Program-made: the position numbers and the translations under genes
In this document: positions 13,819 to 19,922 of the stretch, piece by piece
Layout: every line of letters begins with the position of its first letter
Numbering within the stretch: the first letter of the stretch is position 1
The notes under the pieces: generated by a model
The model's database searches: none
What the model saw: the letters and a program-made list of their open reading frames with translations, nothing else
Told to the model about the DNA's origin: nothing
Source: a virus
Length of the DNA stretch: 40,051 nt
Virus record (IMG/VR): IMGVR_UViG_3300046455_000155
Location: 1-40,051 of that record
Direction: 5' to 3' (one strand)

Positions 13819-14048
13819 GCTGCCACCAGCTCTGCCGCGGTTGTGTTCAGTGCGGCGGCAAGGCGGCCGACTTCCTGTATCGTGAACGGCCCAACGCCTT
13901 TGAGCCGGCGGTTGAGGGTCTTCTGGGAGATTGCCGCTGCTTCGGCCAGCGCGTTCTCGCTGGTGCCAGCTTTGTCGATGAGGGCTTTGATTCGTTCTGC
14001 GATTTGTGTGTCGGCGGCGATGGTGCCGCTGTTGTTTGTGTTAGCCAT
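13815..14048 (-). CDS. Cro-like XRE-family regulator
   Basis: A 77-aa HTH protein starting MANTNNSGTIAADTQIAERI. The XRE helix-turn-helix spans about 15-70 (SENALAEAAAISQKTLNRRL). It is first in the early operon. ATG at 14048 is chosen over an ATG 27 codons upstream because a promoter (14078-14083 / 14055-14060) puts transcription start on this A, and no ribosome site is present: a leaderless mRNA. The ATG lies inside an 18-bp palindrome, so the protein or its rival can shut this promoter. Confidence 0.85.
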   Translation of the reverse strand: MANTNNSGTIAADTQIAERIKALIDKAGTSENALAEAAAISQKTLNRRLKGVGPFTIQEVGRLAAALNTTAAELVAA

Positions 14049-14060
14049 GTGACTAACGTA
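14040..14060 (-). promoter_or_regulatory. Operator palindrome with the early promoter -10
   Basis: GTTAG-8 bases-CTAAC (14040-14057) is a perfect inverted repeat. The -10-like TACGTT on the minus strand is at 14060-14055 and -35-like TTGCGC at 14083-14078, 17 bases apart; predicted start of transcription is 14048, the A of the ATG. Binding at the palindrome would block the start region. Confidence 0.6.
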
Positions 14061-14161
14061 CATAGCGTTTCGACTAAGCGCAAGTACCTGCGCGATCGAA
14101 TTCAAGTAGATTACATCGGTGTAATCCAAGTACCGATCGACATACCCGATTAGCCGATGTG

Positions 14162-14194
14162 TTGCAAGTTAGTCCGTACTGACCGTAAAGTTAG
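14162..14194 (+). promoter_or_regulatory. Promoter of the plus-strand HTH gene with GTTAG sites
   Basis: -35-like TTGCAA (14162-14167), 18-base spacer, -10-like TAAAGT (14186-14191); predicted start is within one base of the ATG at 14199. GTTAG occurs in the spacer (14168-14172) and over the -10 (14190-14194). The sequence GTTAGCCACATGAC here differs from GTTAGTCACATGGC on the opposite gene at only two of 14 bases. Confidence 0.6.
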
Positions 14195-14198
14195 CCAC

Positions 14199-14447
14199 AT
14201 GACAAGTTATGGCGAGAGCCTTGAATCAGCGCTCTCTACTCAGATCAAAGTCGAGCTCGTGGAACGCGGCCTAGGTCAAAAGGACCTGGCGGAGATGGTT
14301 GACGTCCACCCTGTAACGATGAGCCACTACCTAAAAGGCAAGCGGTCGATGCCAATGCCGACCTTCTTCCGCGTTGCTGAGGCGTTCGGGATTAGTCCGA
14401 AGACTCTAATGGAGCGCACTGAGGCTCGGGTCCGGCCAGAAGCGTAG
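14199..14447 (+). CDS. XRE-family HTH regulator, candidate immunity repressor
   Basis: An 82-aa protein starting MTSYGESLESALSTQIKVEL. The HTH is LGQKDLAEMVDVHPVTMSHYLKG, then FFRVAEAFGISPKTLMERTE. It is divergent from the Cro-like gene and runs toward the integrase, the usual place of a phage repressor. An ATG 14 codons upstream is possible but lacks a ribosome site; the predicted leaderless start at 14199 is preferred. It has no separate dimerisation or cleavage domain, so induction would not be by LexA-like self-cleavage. Confidence 0.82.
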   Translation: MTSYGESLESALSTQIKVELVERGLGQKDLAEMVDVHPVTMSHYLKGKRSMPMPTFFRVAEAFGISPKTLMERTEARVRPEA

Positions 14448-14574
14448 ACGGCAGGACGCCCGCGCCGGCCGCAGCATCGCCGAGTTCGCGGACTGTCATG
14501 GCCTCAATGGTGATGCGCTGCAAGTTTCCCCCCAAGGGATTATTCGAAAGTGTGTTCGATAGTTCAAAGACCAT
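14392..14574 (-). CDS. Possible small antisense-side ORF
   Basis: A 60-codon ORF beginning MVFELSNTLSNNPLGG, with GGAGGAA eight bases before the ATG. It overlaps the end of the plus-strand HTH gene by 56 bases. The ribosome site lies inside the 14573-14610 hairpin. An ATG six codons earlier is the alternative. No family recognised; it may be a chance frame. Confidence 0.3.
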   Translation of the reverse strand: MVFELSNTLSNNPLGGNLQRITIEAMTVRELGDAAAGAGVLPSTLLAGPEPQCAPLESSD

Positions 14575-14610
14575 ACGCCATTCCTCCGACATTACGGAGG
14601 GGTGGCGTAT
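14573..14610. repeat. Two-part palindrome in the immunity region
   Basis: ATACGCCA (14573-14580) pairs with TGGCGTAT (14603-14610), and CCTCCG (14583-14588) with CGGAGG (14595-14600), separated by a 2-base internal loop; terminal loop ACATTA. No T-run on either strand, so an operator or an mRNA structure hiding a ribosome site is more likely than a terminator. Confidence 0.65.
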
Positions 14611-14793
14611 TTGGTGTCTGCTGTACGGGATTAGGGTACCCGCATGGGGTCTGAAAGTTTAAATTGGAGTTGTGCCGCGCATAGCCACGGCGTAGCCTTG
14701 CACATGAATCCGTACCGCCCATATGGACATTGCGGTTCGTCCGGGGCCATGTAGGTTCCGGTGGGAGTTTTCTAGTCGCGAACGGATAGTCTT
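14611..14793. other. Non-coding stretch between two HTH genes
   Basis: No well-supported gene. A 36-codon plus-strand frame (14644-14754) begins six bases after TAGGGT but has no ribosome site and odd composition; I do not call it. A promoter for the next HTH gene is expected here: TAGTCT at 14787-14792 is a possible -10 but I see no clear -35. Confidence 0.4.
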
Positions 14794-15069
14794 ATGCCCA
14801 TGCCATCAGGGAAAATGCAGGAGTCGGGGCCTTTTGCGCGGGCCATCTCGGCAGAGATCCGCGCAACAATCGCCCGCAAGCGACTTACCGTGAAAGAGGT
14901 CGCGCACCAGTCTGGGCTTTCGGAGAGCTACCTGGGCAAGAGGCTGCGGGACGTCGCGCCCCTGACGCTCAACGACATCGAGGCCGTATGCAATGCGCTG
15001 GGTGAAAACCTGCTGGCATTCGCGGAGGCTGCGCTCGAAGCCGCCAGAGAGGCTGACGGCGAGCAGTAG
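14794..15069 (+). CDS. Second plus-strand XRE-family HTH regulator
   Basis: A 91-aa protein, MPMPSGKMQESGPFARAISA, with HTH sequence LTVKEVAHQSGLSESYLGKRL and LTLNDIEAVCNALG, then an Ala/Glu-rich helix. ATG at 14800 is an equally good start (leaderless from a -10 at 14787-14792). A strong terminator follows within eight bases. It may be the true repressor or a partner of the gene at 14199. Confidence 0.82.
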   Translation: MPMPSGKMQESGPFARAISAEIRATIARKRLTVKEVAHQSGLSESYLGKRLRDVAPLTLNDIEAVCNALGENLLAFAEAALEAAREADGEQ

Positions 15070-15076
15070 ACAGCAC

Positions 15077-15111
15077 AAAAAAGGCCCCGCCGTATTGGCG
15101 GGGCCTTTTTT
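15077..15111. terminator. Strong bidirectional terminator after the HTH gene
   Basis: AAAAAAGGCCCCGCC, loop GTATT, GGCGGGGCCTTTTTT. Fifteen paired bases with U-runs in both directions. It starts eight bases after the HTH stop and separates regulators from attP/int. Confidence 0.92.
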
Positions 15112-15176
15112 GTTTTGCGGGGCGCAGGTGAGGCTGTGCGCGCTCAGTCCAAGCGGTGCGCGATTATGTGGTTGGA

Positions 15177-15195
15177 GTACACCATGGGGTACACC
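15177..15195 (+). repeat. Integrase arm-type site pair, left of attP core
   Basis: GTACACC at 15177-15183 and again at 15189-15195, a 12-bp period. The same motif with the same spacing and orientation lies on the other side of the core (15434-15452), as expected for arm sites bound by the integrase N-terminal domain. Confidence 0.6.
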
Positions 15196-15229
15196 TGGGC
15201 CACTTTCCCGAAGATTCTCAGCCCAAAGC

Positions 15230-15272
15230 AAAAGGCCCCGTTCCCTTTGTTTGCAAGGGAACGGGGCCTTTT
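15230..15272. terminator. Second bidirectional terminator next to attP
   Basis: An 18-bp perfect stem (15230-15247 with 15255-15272) around loop TGTTTGC, with AAAA before and TTTT after. It stands eight bases from the tRNA-like attP core and could insulate the prophage or the host tRNA after integration. Confidence 0.92.
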
Positions 15273-15280
15273 GTGTATCG

Positions 15281-15333
15281 AGCTTCCTGCCAGAATCGAA
15301 CTGGCGACCTTCTCATTACGAGTGAGACGCTCT
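15281..15333 (-). other. attP core: 3' part of tRNA-Thr (CGU)
   Basis: On the minus strand AGAGCG, anticodon arm TCTCA-CTCGTAA-TGAGA (anticodon CGU), AGGTC, T-arm GCCAG-TTCGATT-CTGGC, and acceptor strand AGGAAGC. The 5' half of a tRNA (acceptor GCTTCCT, full D-arm) is missing, so this is not a tRNA gene but the segment that would restore the host tRNA on integration. It is 140 bases before int. Exact crossover ends cannot be seen. Confidence 0.88.
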
Positions 15334-15383
15334 GGTAGTCTGGTAGTTATGTCAGCCGCCAAAACCCGCGGAATCTAGCGGAT

Positions 15384-15397
15384 TTCGTAGCTACGAA
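15384..15397. promoter_or_regulatory. 14-bp perfect palindrome upstream of int
   Basis: TTCGTAGCTACGAA is its own reverse complement. It lies between the attP core and the right arm sites, 74 bases before the int start. Likely a binding site (repressor, Xis or host factor); which one is unknown. Confidence 0.45.
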
Positions 15398-15433
15398 GTA
15401 TGCACATGCTTGACCAATCGTGCAGAGTAATGA

Positions 15434-15452
15434 GTACACTCATGAGTACACC
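15434..15452 (+). repeat. Integrase arm-type site pair, right of attP core
   Basis: ATGAGTACACT then ATGAGTACACC: GTACAC[T/C] at 15434-15440 and 15446-15452, 12-bp period, same orientation as the left pair. It is 19 bases before the int ATG, so integrase binding could also repress its own gene. Confidence 0.6.
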
Positions 15453-15470
15453 TAGGGAAATGAGACGAAG

Positions 15471-16676
15471 ATGGCGCGAGGCAAGGGCGAAGGGGCCCTC
15501 TTCAAGGATGGCCGCGGCTACTGGACGATCCGCATTGAACTGCCTCGCGGCGTGGACGGTAAGCGCCGGCAGAAGGTGATTCGTCGCAAGGACAAGAAGG
15601 CGGCGATGGCCGAGATGGCAACGGTCAAAGCCGACCTCAAGAAGCACGGCAACCTGCCAACCTCATCCCTGACCGTCGAGAGGTGGCTGCAACACTGGAT
15701 CGACGAGATTGCGCCGAAGGAAATCCGCCCTAAGTCTTACGGGTCCTATAAGTCCATGGTGGAAGTGTGGCTTATCCCGCTGCTCGGCCGGCACAAGATC
15801 GACGCGCTCACCGCCGACCACGTCCGTCGCATGTTCGCAACCATCACCAGCACGCCGAGGAGCCAGAAGCTTCGCGGAGAATCGGACACCCCTGACGGTA
15901 CGCCGATGGTCGGCGCTGATACTGCCATCAAGGCGCATGCGGTCCTGTCCTCAGCGCTCAAGACTGCGATGCGCGAAGGCAAAGCCACGCGGAACGTCTG
16001 CGAAATGGTGGACCCGCCGCGGAAGGCCAAGGTGGCGCAGGCCGCGCTCACAACCGATCAGGCGCTCCGACTGCTGGCGCACATCGCAACGCGGGCGGAC
16101 GGCGCACTGTGGGCGACATACCTGCTGACGGGAGCTCGGCGCGGGGAAATCCTTGGACTTGAGGTGGACCGCGTTAGCGACACGCTGGATCTTTCCTGGC
16201 AGTTGCTCCGGCTGACCGACATCAGCACGGCACCCGCCGATTACGAGTACCGGCACCTGCAGGGCACGCTCTACCTCACCCGCCCCAAGACCAAATCAGG
16301 GTGGCGCATCGTCCCGCTCGTGGAACCACTGCGGTCCATCCTCGCGCTCCACATGCAGGGAATGGAGCGGGGGCTGGTCTTCACCCGCAACGGCCGCCCT
16401 TGGGATCCTGACGGCGCCACGAAGGAATGGGCGAAGGTGCTAGCCGAGGCTGGACTGCCGGACAATGTCGTCCTACACGGGGCCCGGCACACCGCCGTGG
16501 ACCTGCTCGATGCCGCCGGCATTGACTGGGACACCATCAAAGACATCGTTGGGCACAGCACCCGGCAGATGTCTCAGGCATATCGATCAGCGCCGGACAT
16601 GAAGCGACTGTCTGGGGCCCTGGAAAAGGTGGCGCTAATGCTCGAAGCCAAGGCCTCGGGCGCCATCGAAGCCTAG
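15471..16676 (+). CDS. int: Tyrosine-family site-specific integrase
   Basis: A 401-aa recombinase. An AP2-like arm-binding domain (about 1-60, GRGYWTIRIELPRGVDGKRR), a SAM-like core-binding domain (66-170), and the catalytic domain: Arg223 (TGARRGE), Lys in KTKSG (273-277), His336-x-x-Arg339 (HGARH), His362 (GHS) and nucleophile Tyr371 (QAYRSA). It would join attP to the host tRNA-Thr gene. ATG is used with GGGAAATGAGA upstream. The gene is plus-strand, so it can be expressed in the lysogen, and it is followed by its own terminator. Confidence 0.96.
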   Translation: MARGKGEGALFKDGRGYWTIRIELPRGVDGKRRQKVIRRKDKKAAMAEMATVKADLKKHGNLPTSSLTVERWLQHWIDEIAPKEIRPKSYGSYKSMVEVWLIPLLGRHKIDALTADHVRRMFATITSTPRSQKLRGESDTPDGTPMVGADTAIKAHAVLSSALKTAMREGKATRNVCEMVDPPRKAKVAQAALTTDQALRLLAHIATRADGALWATYLLTGARRGEILGLEVDRVSDTLDLSWQLLRLTDISTAPADYEYRHLQGTLYLTRPKTKSGWRIVPLVEPLRSILALHMQGMERGLVFTRNGRPWDPDGATKEWAKVLAEAGLPDNVVLHGARHTAVDLLDAAGIDWDTIKDIVGHSTRQMSQAYRSAPDMKRLSGALEKVALMLEAKASGAIEA

Positions 16677-16697
16677 TGCACATGCTGGACGCACAAA

Positions 16698-16731
16698 ACG
16701 CCCCCACCATCCGAAGATGGCGGGGGCATTA
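16698..16731. terminator. Terminator after int
   Basis: GCCCCC-A-CCATC, loop CGAA, GATGG-C-GGGGGC, followed by ATTAG on the plus strand and AAAA/TTTT on the other side. The stem has one A-C mismatch. It separates int from the SGNH gene, which therefore probably has its own promoter. Confidence 0.75.
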
Positions 16732-16769
16732 GACTGAGCAAGTTGACTTAGAACTAGGCGGGGGACGAA

Positions 16770-17588
16770 TTGGCTAAGAAGCGTTTCAGGATGCGCGGTA
16801 ACGTGTGGCAGCTTGCTGGTCTGGCTTTGCTGGCCTTGGTAACTTTGGGGGTTGTCGCGTACTCCCTGTCCCCGAGCACCCCGCCGGCGGCGACTGTAAG
16901 CTACACGCCCGAGCCACTACCTACCCCCACGGCGGTCGCGCTCCCGAAGATCAGCAGCTTTGATGCTGCGGCCCAGAAGCTGCGGACCACGGAAGACCCA
17001 TTCACCCTGACCATCGTCGGCGACTCGACAGGCTTCGCCGAACAGGGCTGGGTTGTTGCGTCACTAAAGGACATCAATCGGGCCACTGGCCGGACTATTG
17101 AGTTCAGCACATGGAACATGGCGTCGGGAAAGTACGATCCGGCGAGGACCATAGGAACAGGTGCCCCGACGCTCACGGTGTGGAACGGATCAGCGCCAGG
17201 CAAGGACGCAACCTACTCGCGCACAAACCTGGCAGCGCTGATGCCCGCGAAGACTGACCTGCTCATCATCAACCACGGGCATAACGTCGGGCTTCCGGAC
17301 ACCATGCGGACGATGCTCGTGGACGCTGCCGCGAAGGCCGGGCCCGGTTCCGCTGTTGCCATCATGAAGCAGAACCCCGAAGTTGGCGCCGGCCAGTCCG
17401 CGCAGGAGAACCGCATGAAAGCCGTGGCCTCTATCGCGGCAGACTTCCCGGGCGTGGAACTGATCGACGCCTTCGCGGCTTTCGACGTGAGGAACCCTGC
17501 GCTGCTGATGCCTGACGGGGTGCACCCGACCGCCGAAGGCTACCGGTTGTGGGCCGATGTGTTCCTTCGGCGGCTGGGCTTCGCCTAG
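16770..17588 (+). CDS. Membrane-anchored SGNH hydrolase, lysogeny-module gene
   Basis: A 272-aa protein. A basic start (MAKKRFRMRGN) and one membrane span (about 13-32) are followed by a Pro/Thr linker, so the enzyme part faces outside. SGNH motifs: GDS at 84-86 (nucleophile Ser86), NHGHN at 168-172, and DGVH with Asp249 and His252. Family members remove acetyl or acyl groups from polysaccharides or lipids. TTG with GGGGGAC upstream is the start. It lies between int and the tail genes and overlaps the tail SGNH gene end by four bases. A lysogenic-conversion role is inferred. Confidence 0.88.
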   Translation: MAKKRFRMRGNVWQLAGLALLALVTLGVVAYSLSPSTPPAATVSYTPEPLPTPTAVALPKISSFDAAAQKLRTTEDPFTLTIVGDSTGFAEQGWVVASLKDINRATGRTIEFSTWNMASGKYDPARTIGTGAPTLTVWNGSAPGKDATYSRTNLAALMPAKTDLLIINHGHNVGLPDTMRTMLVDAAAKAGPGSAVAIMKQNPEVGAGQSAQENRMKAVASIAADFPGVELIDAFAAFDVRNPALLMPDGVHPTAEGYRLWADVFLRRLGFA

Positions 17589-18880
17589 GGTCGGGTCCTG
17601 CGCAGTACAGGCCGGCCTAGCCGGATCGTGCCGACGGCTGAAATATCGAACGAGAATGTTAGTCCGGTGGCGTTCGCTGGCGTTGTCAGGGTCGGTGTGC
17701 GCAGGATGCCCGTGGCAGGCAGGTTGTTGTCGAGCGGGATGGTGTTGATGTCTGCGCCGTTCAGGTCGAGGTCGATCACGGTGCCGCGGTTGGCGAAGCC
17801 ATTGTTGGCGTCGAACGTGGAGAGCTGCACCCTGAACAGGTCCAGGTCTGTGATGCTCTCCAGTTCGTACTCGATGGCGCCCCACACGATGTCACCTGCG
17901 GCGAGGTTCGTCCCCAAGTTTAGGGTCTGCTGGAAGCGGAGCTTCTGAGAGACGTTCGTCAGCGCGAACTGCTGCCATGTTCCGGCCTTGCCGTCCGTGC
18001 GGGCAACCTTGGATGCGGTGACGCCGGTCAGGTCAGACGCCGTGTAGGTGGAGACAACCCATGAGTCGGCTACCTGCCCAGTCGCCTGGGTGCCGACGGT
18101 GCCGGCTGTGCCAGTGAACATCGGGTTAGTCAGCAGATTCGGCTTCGCAAAGGACGCGGCGTTGCCGCCAGCGTCCACGTTGGATGTCGGCAGGATGTTC
18201 ACTGCGGGCACTTGCGTGGTCAGGGCTTCGGCCAACACCTTGCCCATCCGCATTGCGCCGCCCGTGGAAGCGTGCGTACCGTCCCCGGTGTATGCGGTGG
18301 TCCCTACGACGCGGTAGTTCCCGTCTGCTCCGGCCAGCACTGAGTGGTAGTCAGCGATGATCATTCCCGGTCGCGTGAGCGCCTCGTCGCGGATGAAGTT
18401 GTTGATCCGCTCGATGGTGACGAGCTGGGTCGTGGTCGCCCCCGAGTAGGGTGCGATGGTGCCCGCGATAAGTCGGATACCAGCGTTCTGGATGGCGTCG
18501 TAGATCGCCGTCAGGTTCGCTTGGATGGTTGCGAAGGCCACGCCGGTAATCATGTCGTTGGTCCCGGCCAGGACGTGAGCGTAGCCGGGCTTCACGTCGA
18601 TAACGTCCTGCTGGACGCGGGCAAGGATCTGCGTCGTGGTCTGCCCGGTAATCCCACCGTTCACCGTTCCCGGCGCTGCGACGATCTGGAGGCGCTGCCC
18701 CAGCCGTTGCAGGGCCCAAGTGATGAAGCCGCGTCCGGCGCGGTAGGAGTTCAGTCCGGTGGTGTCCTCCGACATGTCGGTGAAGGAGTCGCCAAGAAAT
18801 GCGATGGTGTTGGCCGGCTTCCGCTGGAATGCCTTGTCAGCGGCTACGCGGGAGTAGCCGGGTGCGTCGAGGATACCCAT
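17585..18880 (-). CDS. Tail-associated SGNH esterase
   Basis: A 431-aa protein, last gene of the late region. Hydrolase domain about 1-240: GDS at 30-32 (Ser32), NGGITG at 74-79, GTND at 106-109, and DGTH with Asp200 and His203. The C-terminal 180 residues (LLTNPMFTGTAGTVG, later DSWVVS and VQLSTFDA) look like a beta-sandwich sugar-binding domain. It probably de-esterifies host surface polysaccharide during adsorption. No signal peptide. It is one of two SGNH enzymes here and converges on the other. Confidence 0.88.
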   Translation of the reverse strand: MGILDAPGYSRVAADKAFQRKPANTIAFLGDSFTDMSEDTTGLNSYRAGRGFITWALQRLGQRLQIVAAPGTVNGGITGQTTTQILARVQQDVIDVKPGYAHVLAGTNDMITGVAFATIQANLTAIYDAIQNAGIRLIAGTIAPYSGATTTQLVTIERINNFIRDEALTRPGMIIADYHSVLAGADGNYRVVGTTAYTGDGTHASTGGAMRMGKVLAEALTTQVPAVNILPTSNVDAGGNAASFAKPNLLTNPMFTGTAGTVGTQATGQVADSWVVSTYTASDLTGVTASKVARTDGKAGTWQQFALTNVSQKLRFQQTLNLGTNLAAGDIVWGAIEYELESITDLDLFRVQLSTFDANNGFANRGTVIDLDLNGADINTIPLDNNLPATGILRTPTLTTPANATGLTFSFDISAVGTIRLGRPVLRRTRP

Positions 18881-18882
18881 AG

Positions 18883-19512
18883 TTAGCTCACCACAATCTG
18901 CGGGACGTTGGTTGCTGCGCCGTTCGAGTTCCGCGTGATCGTCGGCTGCGTGAAGGTCTTCGTTACGGGCGAGCCGTAGGTGATGTTGTAGGCGTTGACT
19001 GCCCCGGTGGAGTGCCTGGCGGTGATCGTCAGCGTTCCCGGCGTGCCGTCCGGCCACTGCACAACGGCGCTCGTGACCTGGTCTGAACCGTCAAGCGTGA
19101 CCGCCCCGGCGATCAGCAGATCAGGGTTTTTCGCCGCTTGAATCAGTCCGACATAAGTGGCATTGAGCGCTGGGATCGTCCCCACTTCTACCCATGGGCC
19201 GAAGGGGTTGCTGGCAAACTTGCTGCGGATCGCTATTCGTGAGCTCGTGTAGCTCTGGTAGCTCTGGTAGACGGCCGATCCGACCGCGTCGGCGCGGACC
19301 TTGCCGGCGGTGTTCGCGAATGGGTAGTTCAGAGCGAGCGTGGCGGCTGCGTTGTCAGCTTGGTTCCACGTTCCCTCGGTGATCGTGTTGAGGTCGACGC
19401 CGGCGGCGATCTGGCGGATAGCCTTCGCCGCGGCGGGCAGGTTGGCGTCGGCGACTTTGAACGCTGCCGGCGGGGTGAACGTGTCGTCCACCGATACGAG
19501 ACGTTGGGTCAT
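18883..19512 (-). CDS. Minor tail protein with shared N-terminal module
   Basis: A 209-aa protein. The N-terminus MTQRLVSVDDTFTPPAAFKV then ADANLP closely parallels the tailspike N-terminus (ISVGDDLTLPPSIKVKDVNLP). The rest is Ala/Thr-rich beta sequence with a YQSYQS tandem (a 9-base DNA repeat near 19250). It is likely a receptor-binding or adaptor protein. The start overlaps the upstream stop as TAATG. Confidence 0.8.
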   Translation of the reverse strand: MTQRLVSVDDTFTPPAAFKVADANLPAAAKAIRQIAAGVDLNTITEGTWNQADNAAATLALNYPFANTAGKVRADAVGSAVYQSYQSYTSSRIAIRSKFASNPFGPWVEVGTIPALNATYVGLIQAAKNPDLLIAGAVTLDGSDQVTSAVVQWPDGTPGTLTITARHSTGAVNAYNITYGSPVTKTFTQPTITRNSNGAATNVPQIVVS

Positions 19513-19913
19513 TAGCTGTTTCCAATCAGGTAGAAGCCGGGGGTGGACGGGTCGGGGGTGACGGCGAACGCAGCCCATGCCGGGCCGGGTGTCGCCTCCG
19601 GGGCGAGGGTGGCCGGGTCGACTTGGACGAGGTCGGCGTAATTGACTGGGCCGGTCGCGGGGACCTGGACATAGATCGTCCGGCCGGGGATGCCCGCAAT
19701 GTATTCGTCGATCCGCCACGCCCAGCCGGGCCCGGTCGGCGCGAGGTCGACGTCCACGACGCCGGCCACGAGCGTCGCCTGGAACGGGGACGGGAGGACT
19801 GTCACGTCGCCGACCGTGCGCCGGTCGGTCGGCGTGAACTGGAGCATCCCCCGGGATGGGGCGAGCGCCCCATCCGCGGAGGGCCCGGACAGGGCCACAT
19901 GAACGAGAGTCAT
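19512..19913 (-). CDS. Minor tail protein
   Basis: A 133-aa beta-rich protein starting MTLVHVALSGPSADGALAPS; RGMLQFTPTDRRTVGDVTVL and WAWRIDEYIAGIPGRTIYVQ follow a pattern I know from actinophage tail-tip regions. It ends in DPSTPGFYLIGNS, like the end of the protein at 21680-22162. It lies between the tailspike and the 209-aa protein, so a role in fibre attachment is likely. Confidence 0.75.
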   Translation of the reverse strand: MTLVHVALSGPSADGALAPSRGMLQFTPTDRRTVGDVTVLPSPFQATLVAGVVDVDLAPTGPGWAWRIDEYIAGIPGRTIYVQVPATGPVNYADLVQVDPATLAPEATPGPAWAAFAVTPDPSTPGFYLIGNS

Positions 19914-19922
19914 CGGGGTCTC

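Noticed and set aside
14644-14754. 36-codon plus-strand frame between the HTH genes
   Set aside because: Only a weak -10-like hexamer and no ribosome site; composition unlike the neighbours.
14993-15378. Plus-strand ORFs containing PESNWRPSHYE / ARIELATFSLR peptides
   Set aside because: These peptides are the well-known false translation of tRNA 3' ends read antisense; here they come from the attP tRNA-Thr segment.
19240-19275. Tandem 9-base repeat (GTAGCTCTG type)
   Set aside because: Only about two to three units and explained by a YQSYQS repeat in the tail protein; no sign of a CRISPR or regulatory array.
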